Below are positions 56,950 to 64,000 of a stretch of DNA of 64,000 bases, in pieces; the first letter of the stretch is position 1; each line of letters starts with the position of its first letter. The notes beneath the pieces were generated by a model. That model worked only from the letters and a program-made list of their open reading frames with translations. It did not search any database and was not told the DNA's origin. The translations under genes were made by a program, and so were the position numbers. Source of the stretch: Salinibius halmophilus (GTDB lineage Bacteria > Pseudomonadota > Gammaproteobacteria > Pseudomonadales > Natronospirillaceae); assembly GCF_003577475.1 (NCBI RefSeq), contig NZ_QPEP01000004.1:186001-250000 (forward strand), given 5' to 3'.

Positions 56950-58461
56950 TCACGATTGGCAGAGATGCGGATCAAGCAAAAACGCTTTAAATGCGTCAGC
57001 TTTCATTGGTGCAGCAAAAAAGTAGCCTTGGCAGTAGCGCACCCCTAAATGATTAAGAATTCGCGACTGCGATTGGTTTTCCACCCCTTCGGCAATAATC
57101 ACTACCTTTAAAGCTTCGGCTAGCGCCACTAAGTTTGGCCACATCGACGACTTGATAGCAGCTGACTCAATTTCAGTAGTGAAACTGCGGTCGACTTTAA
57201 GGTAATCAAAAGCCAGCTGATTTAAGCTTTGCAAATTGGAATAGCCAGTGCCGAAGTCATCGATACTGATACTAAAACCTTGGCTTCTAAGCCACTTTGT
57301 TGAGTGTACCAAAGCATTCATATTGCGAATTTCAGTTTCTAGCACTTCCAAACACAGCTTAAACGGTGTGTGCTTGGCATTTTTCAACCCCCTGCTCGAT
57401 TGCAGTTTTTGCAAGTCTTCCAAGTCGTGTGGGTAGACATTGATAGAAATGGACGGGCAAGCAACCCCGGCTAGGTCATCAAAAGCACGTTGCATTACGT
57501 GCTCGGTAAATAGCCAGGTTTTTTGCTGGGGTATTAATGGAATAAACTCATCTGGGCGCAGACGACCGAACTCATCTTCAAAACGACTTAACACCTCACA
57601 GCCGATTACCTCGCCGGTGCCAAGTTCAATAATTGGTTGATACACATTGTATAACCCTTGCCGGTTCTGCATGCCGCGCAACACTCGTGAAACCGGTGAA
57701 AAGTAGTTTCGCCAAAGATTTAGAGCAGCCATGTAGACACCAGCAACCACAACAATCATTGCCGAGAAATACACGGCAAACAGCCACCAGTACAGGCGAA
57801 CGGATGTTGCAAAGTCAGCTTTAGCAGTAATGCAATAACGAATGGATAAGCACTGAGTTCGCACCCCTGTTCCCAGTGTGCCAAATTTATTCACTAAGCC
57901 CCGCTTACCACCGGCATAAGCGAGAAAAGCGCCGTTTTCATCTACATGATACAGCTCAGTTTGTTCATCGATTGCCACAACTGAGCGCAAATCTAGGTAG
58001 CCGGCAAAACTATCAAAATTGGTCATCCAGGTCTTAAACGTGGGTAGCGAGGGCACCGCTGCACTTGAATTAATGCGCGCGCCGGTGTCGGAGTCATAAT
58101 ATTCCGCTTGCGGAATAGGCAATGCGGGGTCGAGTAGGCCTTGAATACTTGAACAATACATGCCCTGTTCATTTAGCAGAACCACTTCTAGTAAATAGGG
58201 ATTAAGCAAGGTTTCTTGGCGAATACTGACCAAGGTTTGTGGGTCGCAGGCTTGAGGGTCGATTAGTTTTAACCGTTCGCGTGTAGAAATCCATTGAATG
58301 GCAATATCGTTCACCTGCTGGATGGCCGTATCAACTCGGGCTTGCGCTGCCAAGTTTGCAGCATGTAAAACCAGCCCAATACTTGTCACACACAAAATTA
58401 AGGCCATCGATACAGCAGCCCCGACAGCACGCCAAACTATTTTTGATTCTATTCCCTGCAC
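56950..58461 (-). CDS. CSS-motif/EAL cyclic-di-GMP phosphodiesterase
   Basis: 503 residues. Two membrane helices (~12-33 and ~230-250) flank a periplasmic CSS domain (MYCSSIQG at ~100, with further Cys at ~70, ~205 and ~210). The cytoplasmic EAL domain has its signature as CEVLSRF, and SINVYPHDL, IDDFGTGYSNL, DYLKVDRSF, AEGVENQ and YCQGYFFAAPM follow, so the catalytic set is intact. In this family periplasmic disulfide state controls degradation of c-di-GMP, linking it with redox enzymes such as the DsbA-like protein (inference). Confidence 0.9.
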   Translation of the reverse strand: MQGIESKIVWRAVGAAVSMALILCVTSIGLVLHAANLAAQARVDTAIQQVNDIAIQWISTRERLKLIDPQACDPQTLVSIRQETLLNPYLLEVVLLNEQGMYCSSIQGLLDPALPIPQAEYYDSDTGARINSSAAVPSLPTFKTWMTNFDSFAGYLDLRSVVAIDEQTELYHVDENGAFLAYAGGKRGLVNKFGTLGTGVRTQCLSIRYCITAKADFATSVRLYWWLFAVYFSAMIVVVAGVYMAALNLWRNYFSPVSRVLRGMQNRQGLYNVYQPIIELGTGEVIGCEVLSRFEDEFGRLRPDEFIPLIPQQKTWLFTEHVMQRAFDDLAGVACPSISINVYPHDLEDLQKLQSSRGLKNAKHTPFKLCLEVLETEIRNMNALVHSTKWLRSQGFSISIDDFGTGYSNLQSLNQLAFDYLKVDRSFTTEIESAAIKSSMWPNLVALAEALKVVIIAEGVENQSQSRILNHLGVRYCQGYFFAAPMKADAFKAFLLDPHLCQS

Positions 58462-58511
58462 GGAGAATCCTCAGCCAAATCATGGGTGAAGATTAGACGA
58501 CGATTAGGCAT

Positions 58512-58540
58512 AAAAAAAGCCGAGTTCAATGACTCGGCTT
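58512..58540 (-). terminator. Terminator after the peroxiredoxin gene
   Basis: AAGCCGAGT and ACTCGGCTT form a 9-bp stem; the A-run at 58512-58518 gives the U-run on the minus strand. It lies 20 bp past the stop. Confidence 0.88.
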
Positions 58541-58560
58541 CTTTGCTAAAAAAACGCAGA

Positions 58561-59163
58561 TTATAGCGCTTCAGCATTCTCAGATAGGTAAGAAGCAACA
58601 CCTTCTGGCGTGTCTTTCATACCTTTATCGCCTTTGTTCCAGCCAGCTGGGCAAACTTCGCCGTGCTCTTCGTGGAATTGTAGCGCTTCCACCAAACGTA
58701 CTAGCTCATCAATGTTACGGCCTAGTGGTAGGTCGTTGATATTTTGTGCACGTACAACACCTTCTTTGTCGATCAAGAAAGCACCACGGAATGCCACGCC
58801 GCCTTCAGACTCAACGTCGTAAGCTTGGCAGATTTCGTGCTTAACGTCGGCGACTAGCGTGTAACCAACTTGACCAATGCCACCATCTTCAACTTTAGTG
58901 TTACGCCATGCGTTGTGGCTGAACTGTGAATCGATCGAAACACCAATCACTTCTACGCCAAGCTCTTTGAACTTAGCTGTGCGGTGGTCTAGAGCGATCA
59001 GCTCAGACGGGCATACGAAAGTGAAGTCTAGTGGGTAGAAAAACACTAGGCCGTATTTGCCTTTGATCTCTTCAGATAGCTTAAAGTTCTCTACGATTTG
59101 ACCGTCGGCAAGAACCGCAGCAGCTTCGAAATCAGGGGCTTTTTTGCCTACTAATACGCTCAT
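58561..59163 (-). CDS. Typical 2-Cys peroxiredoxin (AhpC/Prx1 type)
   Basis: 200 residues. The peroxidatic Cys is in PLDFTFVCPSELIAL (~51) and the resolving Cys in HGEVCPAGWNKGD (~172). The C-terminal extension (GMKDTPEGVASYLSE) is typical of sensitive eukaryote-like Prx1 proteins. It reduces H2O2 and organic peroxides in the cytoplasm. No ahpF lies next to it, so thioredoxin is the likely reductant. The upstream ~140 bp shows no clear OxyR site. Confidence 0.93.
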   Translation of the reverse strand: MSVLVGKKAPDFEAAAVLADGQIVENFKLSEEIKGKYGLVFFYPLDFTFVCPSELIALDHRTAKFKELGVEVIGVSIDSQFSHNAWRNTKVEDGGIGQVGYTLVADVKHEICQAYDVESEGGVAFRGAFLIDKEGVVRAQNINDLPLGRNIDELVRLVEALQFHEEHGEVCPAGWNKGDKGMKDTPEGVASYLSENAEAL

Positions 59164-59305
59164 TTACAATGCTCCATTGTGTTTTATTCAGCTCAACCTG
59201 CAGCACCGCTCTGTTGCCCACAGCATAGCGCCACAGGGTTGGCCTCTTTAGTATTTACGGGTAGATAACCCAGTGTTTAACTCAGGTACTCTATTATGGG
59301 GATCT

Positions 59306-61759
59306 TTATTGATTTCTCAACACCCAAAGTGGTGGAACTTTTACAACATTGCGCGTTGACCAGCTACCAACAAAACCAATTATCAAACCACCTAGTATTG
59401 GTCCTACCAGCCAAAGCCACGGATGCCAGCTCAAACTCAACTGGAAGACTTGAGTTTGCAACACCGCAACGGTCGCCTCGGCACCCATAGCTGCCAACAA
59501 CCCAGCAAGGGCGCCAAGTGCTACAAACTCAGTGAGCAGCATGCCCTTCACCAATTTTTGTGGTGCGCCCAAGGCACGCAATAACGCGCCTTCACGCAAG
59601 CGCAAATCTATGGTAGCCACCACACTAGCGGTAAGCACAATCAACCCCGCAATCAATACCAGCGCCAGCACAAACTCCACTGCCCGCGTAACACGGCTAA
59701 CAATGTCTTGCACCTGTTGAATAATCGCATCCACTTCAATTAGCGACAGCGTAGGGATCTGACCTACTAACTCCGCCAATGCCGTTTGATTGCCATTCGG
59801 TAAATAAAAGCTTGTTAGCCAAGTTGCACCGGCACCATCTAACAACGGTTTGTTGTAAATAAAGTAGAAGTTCGGGTTGAGCGAGTCCCATTCAACGGTG
59901 CGCAAACTGCTAACTATGGCGGTCTCTTCAAGGCCACCGATACGCACGGTAATCTGCTCGCCAACACTCAAGCCAATGCCCTCGGCCCACTCTTGCTCAA
60001 TCGACACCAGTAAACGGTCATCATCTGGCTGCCACCATTCACCGGCAACGATTTCATTGTCGGTACCTGGTTCAGGTGCCCAAGTGAAGTTAATTTCGCG
60101 GCGATACTCACCCTCAAAGGCATCACTGCCTAACCTTGCGGCAATGTCTTCACTGCCAACCGCTACCACGCGTCCGCGGGTAATTGGGTACATGGGTTGT
60201 GGTTCAATGCCGTTGTTTTGCTGCCATTGCTCAAATACTGGCAAGTCTTCCTCAAACAGGTTGTAAACAAACTGGTTTGGCGCATCTTCCGGTAACTGTT
60301 CTTGCCAAGTATTGAGCAAGTCGGTGCGCACCAGTGTCATTACAAACAGCAACATAATGGCGACCGAAAAAACCATTAACTGAGCAGCATTGATATGCCT
60401 GTGGCGATATAACGTGGCCACCCCTAAACGAATGGTCTGGCTTGCACCACTGGCCAGTCGGCGAGCAATCGCCATTAAGCCATAACCCAGCACCAAAGCG
60501 CCTAGTGCAATGATTGCCACCCCTAAGAGTACAATAGCAGCGATTAGCCAGTCCGATGAGTACAGCCAAATCAGCAATAGCATGACGCCAACACCCCAAA
60601 CAAGATGCCAGCGGCGACTAGAGCGCCCTAAACCCTGCTCGCGCAATACCTGCATTGGCGCCACATTGCGCAGCGACCAAATAGGTGGCAGGGCGAAGCC
60701 TAATAAGCTGAGCGCGCCGGTGGCGATGCCAAGCCAGATGGCGCGCATGCCTGCAAACTCGATGTCTTGCGGAAAGTAACCTCGTAATAACTCAATCAGC
60801 ACACCATGTAGCGCAATGCCCACGCCCACGCCAATGGCTGTTACCAAGGTGGCAAGCAAAACGAATTGCAACACATACAGGTTCACTACGGCTTTAGGTG
60901 ACATGCCCAATGTTTTTAGCAAGGCAACCGTGCTGGCTTGGCGGCTACCAAAACGATTCGAAGCCACTGCTAGCGCCGAGCCTGCCAGCATCACCGCTAA
61001 ACTGCCGGCAAGCAGCAAGAAAGAGGTCGCGCGCCCAAGCGCATCGCCTACTTCAGCGGAACTATCTGCAGGGTCTCGCCATCTTAGTCCTTCAGCTTCC
61101 TCCACTAGCGGCTCTAATTTGTCTAGTTCGGCCGTATTACCGGCGAGCAGCAAGTCGTAGTCTACACGCGATCCTGGCTGCACCGCTTGGGTGCTTGGCA
61201 CATCGGCGATATTCATCATGGCACGAGGGTTTACCCCAAACGCTGCCCCAGCGCTGTCGGGCTCCTTCAACAGGGCTTTTTCCACTTCTAATTCAGTTCG
61301 CCCCACCTGCACCATATCACCTGGTGTAACTTCAAGCGCGGCCATCACTCGTGACGCTAACCAAATTTTCCCCGGTGCTGGGCCACTGAGTACCACTTCG
61401 GCGTTGCCAAACGGGCGGTCAGACACTTCTAGTGTGCCTTTCAGTGGGTAGCTGTCGGATACAGCTTTCATCGCCGTTAGCTGAATACGCCCTTGAGCAA
61501 ACACAGTTGCTTGAAAGCTGATGATTTCAGCACGCTCAAAGGGTTCGGTTGCTTCCATTAACCAATCGGGAAGTGGGCCATCACTGGCCACTAATCGATC
61601 GGAAGCGATCAGGGTACCGGCTTCACTAAGAATGGTGGCTTGAATTCGTTCGGCAAATAAGCCAATTGCGGTGACCGTGGTAACCGCCAAAAACAAAGCG
61701 CTGATTAAAATCCATAATTCAGCGGCTTTGCGTTGACGCCAAAGCATTCGCCAAATCAT
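59306..61759 (-). CDS. ybbP: ABC transporter permease, YbbP-type (FtsX-like)
   Basis: 817 residues. An N-terminal membrane helix (LWILISALFLAVTTVTAIGL) is followed by a large periplasmic domain and FtsX-like three-helix cores (for example FLLLAGSLAVMLAGSALAVASN, ~245). A middle four-helix region, a second periplasmic domain, and a C-terminal FtsX core complete it. MacB/YbbP-type permeases move substrates from membrane or periplasm using the cytoplasmic ATPase. It overlaps the ybbA stop by 4 nt. Confidence 0.9.
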   Translation of the reverse strand: MIWRMLWRQRKAAELWILISALFLAVTTVTAIGLFAERIQATILSEAGTLIASDRLVASDGPLPDWLMEATEPFERAEIISFQATVFAQGRIQLTAMKAVSDSYPLKGTLEVSDRPFGNAEVVLSGPAPGKIWLASRVMAALEVTPGDMVQVGRTELEVEKALLKEPDSAGAAFGVNPRAMMNIADVPSTQAVQPGSRVDYDLLLAGNTAELDKLEPLVEEAEGLRWRDPADSSAEVGDALGRATSFLLLAGSLAVMLAGSALAVASNRFGSRQASTVALLKTLGMSPKAVVNLYVLQFVLLATLVTAIGVGVGIALHGVLIELLRGYFPQDIEFAGMRAIWLGIATGALSLLGFALPPIWSLRNVAPMQVLREQGLGRSSRRWHLVWGVGVMLLLIWLYSSDWLIAAIVLLGVAIIALGALVLGYGLMAIARRLASGASQTIRLGVATLYRHRHINAAQLMVFSVAIMLLFVMTLVRTDLLNTWQEQLPEDAPNQFVYNLFEEDLPVFEQWQQNNGIEPQPMYPITRGRVVAVGSEDIAARLGSDAFEGEYRREINFTWAPEPGTDNEIVAGEWWQPDDDRLLVSIEQEWAEGIGLSVGEQITVRIGGLEETAIVSSLRTVEWDSLNPNFYFIYNKPLLDGAGATWLTSFYLPNGNQTALAELVGQIPTLSLIEVDAIIQQVQDIVSRVTRAVEFVLALVLIAGLIVLTASVVATIDLRLREGALLRALGAPQKLVKGMLLTEFVALGALAGLLAAMGAEATVAVLQTQVFQLSLSWHPWLWLVGPILGGLIIGFVGSWSTRNVVKVPPLWVLRNQ

Positions 61760-62436
61760 GCCTTCACCTCGTGCAACACACCATCAATCATTTCTAGTTG
61801 CCGCTGACAGCGCTCGGCTAGCTTAGGGTCGTGGGTGACTAAAATCAGCGTTGTTTGGCGCTCGGCATTTAACTCAAACAACAAGTCTGCTACCTTCTCG
61901 CCAGTTTTGCGGTCAAGATTGCCTGTTGGCTCGTCGGCAAACAAAATCGGCGCATTCGAGGCAAACGCTCGTGCCACTGCCACACGTTGCTGCTCACCGC
62001 CAGACAACTGCACTGGGTAGTGGTCCATGCGCGCGCCTAGCCCTACTCGCTCTAGCAAACTTTTGGCATCGTTTGCCGCCGAGGTCGACTTTTTTACTTC
62101 CAGTGGCAGCATCACATTTTCTAGTGCCGTCAAACTTGATAACAACTGGAAGTTTTGAAATACAAAGCCCACTTTTTCGGCTCGCACCCGAGCACGACCT
62201 TCTTCATCGAGCTTAGTAATGTCCTCGCCCGCCAAATGAATACTGCCGTGGCTAGGAGTATCTAGCCCTGCCAACATACCCAGTAACGTCGACTTACCTG
62301 AACCTGAAGCGCCAATGATGGCAACCGAAGTTCCTGCTTCAATCGTAAGGTCAATACCCTTTAAAATTGTTAAAGTTTCCTGACCGCTTTGTACTTCGTG
62401 CTTTAATGCCGAAGTTGTAATGATGGAGTTGACCAT
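61756..62436 (-). CDS. ybbA: ABC transporter ATP-binding protein YbbA
   Basis: 226 residues. Walker A is GASGSGKSTLLG (~45), the signature LSGGEQQRVAVARA (~145), Walker B ILFADEPTGNLD (~165). It is the LolD/MacB type. The ATG at 62436 overlaps the tesA start codon on the other strand (CCATGG). The upstream in-frame GTG at 62496 would lie deep in tesA and lacks support. Its 5' control region must lie inside tesA. Confidence 0.9.
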   Translation of the reverse strand: MVNSIITTSALKHEVQSGQETLTILKGIDLTIEAGTSVAIIGASGSGKSTLLGMLAGLDTPSHGSIHLAGEDITKLDEEGRARVRAEKVGFVFQNFQLLSSLTALENVMLPLEVKKSTSAANDAKSLLERVGLGARMDHYPVQLSGGEQQRVAVARAFASNAPILFADEPTGNLDRKTGEKVADLLFELNAERQTTLILVTHDPKLAERCQRQLEMIDGVLHEVKA

Positions 62437-63040
62437 GGTGAAAAAGATTTTCCTCAGCCTAATATTACTGGTTTCGTTGCCAAGTATGGCAGACACAGTA
62501 CTAGTATACGGTGATAGTTTGAGTGCGGGTTATGGTTTGGCCAATGAAGAACTCGGCTGGGTGCCACTACTTGGCGAAGCGCTAGGCGATGATCACCAAG
62601 TGTTAAATGCTTCGATTAGCGGCGAAACATCCCGCGGCGGCTTGTCGCGCCTGCCTGCCGTGCTAGATCGCATGCAACCAGATGTGGTGATTTTAGAGCT
62701 AGGCGCCAACGATGGTTTGCGTGGCTATCCGCTAAACCAGCTCGAACAGAACCTGAATAGGATGATCGACCTAATCGAAGCTGCCAACGCCGAAGTGCTT
62801 TTAGTAGGCATTCACTTACCGCCAAATTATGGCCCCGCCTATACCGAGCCGTTTTTTGATTTGTACCGAGCCATTGCCGAGCAACGCCAAGTAGCCTACC
62901 TACCGTTTTTGCTCGATGCAGTCGCCCTGCAGGCCGACCTAATGCAAGCGGATGGACTGCACCCAAATGCTGACGCTCAGCCAGTTATCCGTGATACGGT
63001 ACTGCCATATTTGCGCCCACTATTGGAGTCGAACTCGTGA
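62435..63040 (+). CDS. tesA: Periplasmic thioesterase/lysophospholipase TesA
   Basis: 201 residues from an ATG with GGAG upstream. A signal peptide (MVKKIFLSLILLVSLPSMA) is followed by the SGNH hydrolase blocks: block I VYGDSLSAGYG (Ser), block II SISGETSRGG (Gly), block III LGANDGLRGYP (Asn), and block V DGLHPNADAQ (Asp, His). TesA cleaves acyl thioesters and lysophospholipids in the periplasm. The arrangement with ybbA-ybbP is conserved. Confidence 0.94.
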   Translation: MVKKIFLSLILLVSLPSMADTVLVYGDSLSAGYGLANEELGWVPLLGEALGDDHQVLNASISGETSRGGLSRLPAVLDRMQPDVVILELGANDGLRGYPLNQLEQNLNRMIDLIEAANAEVLLVGIHLPPNYGPAYTEPFFDLYRAIAEQRQVAYLPFLLDAVALQADLMQADGLHPNADAQPVIRDTVLPYLRPLLESNS

Positions 63041-63990
63041 AAATAGCTTTTTTAGATCGCGATACCTTTCCACAAGAATTTACTACCAGCCTACCGGCGA
63101 GCTTGGGAGAGTACATTGAATATGCCAATACTACTCCTGAGCAACGAGTAGAACACTTACAAGGTGTGCAGGTGGCCATTGCCAACAAAGTGGTATTCGA
63201 CCGAGCGCTACTAGAGCAGCTGCCAGACCTTAAACTGATTGCACTGACCGCTACGGGTTACAACAATGTCGACCTAGAAGCCTGCCAAGCACTAGGCATT
63301 CACTGTGCCAATGTAGCCGGTTACAGCACCGACAGCGTTAGCGACCATACGATGATGCTGATTTTGAACCTAATGCGTAATCAGCCCGCCTTTTTAGCAG
63401 ACCAATACCAGCAAGGCTGGGCCGGTGGTCCCTTCTTTTGCCGCCAACTAGCGCCCATGACCGACCTGCGCGGCAAAACCCTTACCCTTGTTGGGCGTGG
63501 CGACCTAGGACAAGCCACCGCTCAGCGCGCCAGCGCCTTTGGCATGCAAGTGCTGTTTGCCGAACGCAAAAATGCCGACGAAGTTCGCCCCGGCTACACC
63601 GAGTTCTGGCAAGCGGTTGCCAGTGCTGATGTATTAAGCCTGCACTGCCCACTTACCAGCGACAACCACAAGATGATTGACGCTGAAGTCTTTGCCGCAA
63701 TGAAAGCAAGTGCTTACTTTATCAATACCGCGCGAGGTGCCTTGGTAGACGAACAAGCACTGGCCGATGCACTATCCAAGCAAAGCATTGCTGGTGCTGG
63801 TATTGATGTAGCAACCCAAGAGCCTATGCCAGCAGAAGCACCACTTTGGCAGCATGCGAATGCCAACAATGTGATCATTACCCCACATGTAGCCTGGGCC
63901 TCACGCGAAGCTGTGACCACACTTTGGCAAGGCATTATCGACAACATTAATGCATGGCAAAACGGGCGTACCGACCAGTTTCTTTGTTAA
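63037..63990 (+). CDS. D-2-hydroxyacid dehydrogenase (glycerate/hydroxypyruvate reductase type)
   Basis: 317 residues from a GTG overlapping the tesA stop (GTGA). The NAD-binding motif is GRGDLGQATAQR (~152), a variant of GxGxxG. The catalytic Arg is in NTARGALVDE (~232), Glu in ATQEPMPAE (~262) and His in TPHVAWASRE (~283). It probably reduces hydroxypyruvate or glyoxylate with NADH; the exact substrate is inferred from family likeness to HprA. Confidence 0.9.
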   Translation: MKIAFLDRDTFPQEFTTSLPASLGEYIEYANTTPEQRVEHLQGVQVAIANKVVFDRALLEQLPDLKLIALTATGYNNVDLEACQALGIHCANVAGYSTDSVSDHTMMLILNLMRNQPAFLADQYQQGWAGGPFFCRQLAPMTDLRGKTLTLVGRGDLGQATAQRASAFGMQVLFAERKNADEVRPGYTEFWQAVASADVLSLHCPLTSDNHKMIDAEVFAAMKASAYFINTARGALVDEQALADALSKQSIAGAGIDVATQEPMPAEAPLWQHANANNVIITPHVAWASREAVTTLWQGIIDNINAWQNGRTDQFLC

Positions 63991-64000
63991 GCGCTAGAGT

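Overview
The window reads as core chromosome of a gammaproteobacterium, probably a marine one outside the Enterobacterales. The evidence is shared synteny with E. coli and Pseudomonas: ndk-rlmN-pilW-hisS-yfgM-bamB-der, trmJ/suhB with cysE and iscR, miaB-ybeZ-ybeY-corC, leuS-lptE-holA, and tesA/ybbA-ybbP. It also has a sigma54-dependent psp locus, a Bam lipoprotein and LPS-export genes. Genus cannot be fixed from the sequence. GC is moderate and gene density is high. No phage, insertion sequence, CRISPR array or replication origin was seen.

Layout. 1-2.5 kb: the 5' part of a large protein with a T6SS-effector-like beta-sandwich module, a periplasmic DsbA-like protein and a small Cys-rich secreted protein. 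2.8-11.5 kb, minus strand: purB, then der-bamB-yfgM-hisS, pilW, rlmN and ndk; rodZ and ispG are missing from their usual place. 11.6-16.8 kb: sufE, an aminotransferase facing an AraC/GyrI-like regulator, and an HDOD protein facing an HD-GYP phosphodiesterase. 16.8-24.6 kb, minus strand: one Fe-S assembly operon, iscR-iscS-sufB-sufC-sufD-sufS-sufA-sufT. It starts from a near-consensus promoter overlapped by an IscR type 1 site and is interrupted between sufS and sufA by two large hairpin elements. 24.7-28 kb: an LpxH-like phosphoesterase, cysE, trmJ and a SuhB homologue that has lost catalytic residues. 28.3-28.7 kb: a tRNA-Met/Gln/Gln cluster. 28.7-32.7 kb: envelope and secreted enzymes. 33-36.7 kb: miaB-ybeZ-ybeY-corC. 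36.7-43.8 kb: a psp stress locus, an RND/MMPL transporter, and a GNAT plus cNMP-fold pair; these separate corC from lnt, which usually follow each other. 43.9-49.8 kb: lnt, a YbeL-like protein, leuS-lptE-holA. 49.8-64 kb: a lipoprotein, a hybrid kinase, MATE, pyrG with a possible attenuator, tilS, a CSS-EAL phosphodiesterase, a peroxiredoxin, ybbA-ybbP, tesA and a 2-hydroxyacid dehydrogenase.

The most unusual content is intergenic. At least four families of palindromic repeat lie between genes, and copies within a family differ by compensatory changes that keep the stems paired. In two families (between sufS and sufA, and downstream of pspF) the hairpins repeatedly show an ANGGAN-type loop, the form recognised by CsrA/RsmA. 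In the sufS-sufA pair, G.U-compatible differences point to one particular strand as the structured RNA. A CsrA-decoy or RNA-processing role is a hypothesis; a REP-type mobile repeat is the main alternative.
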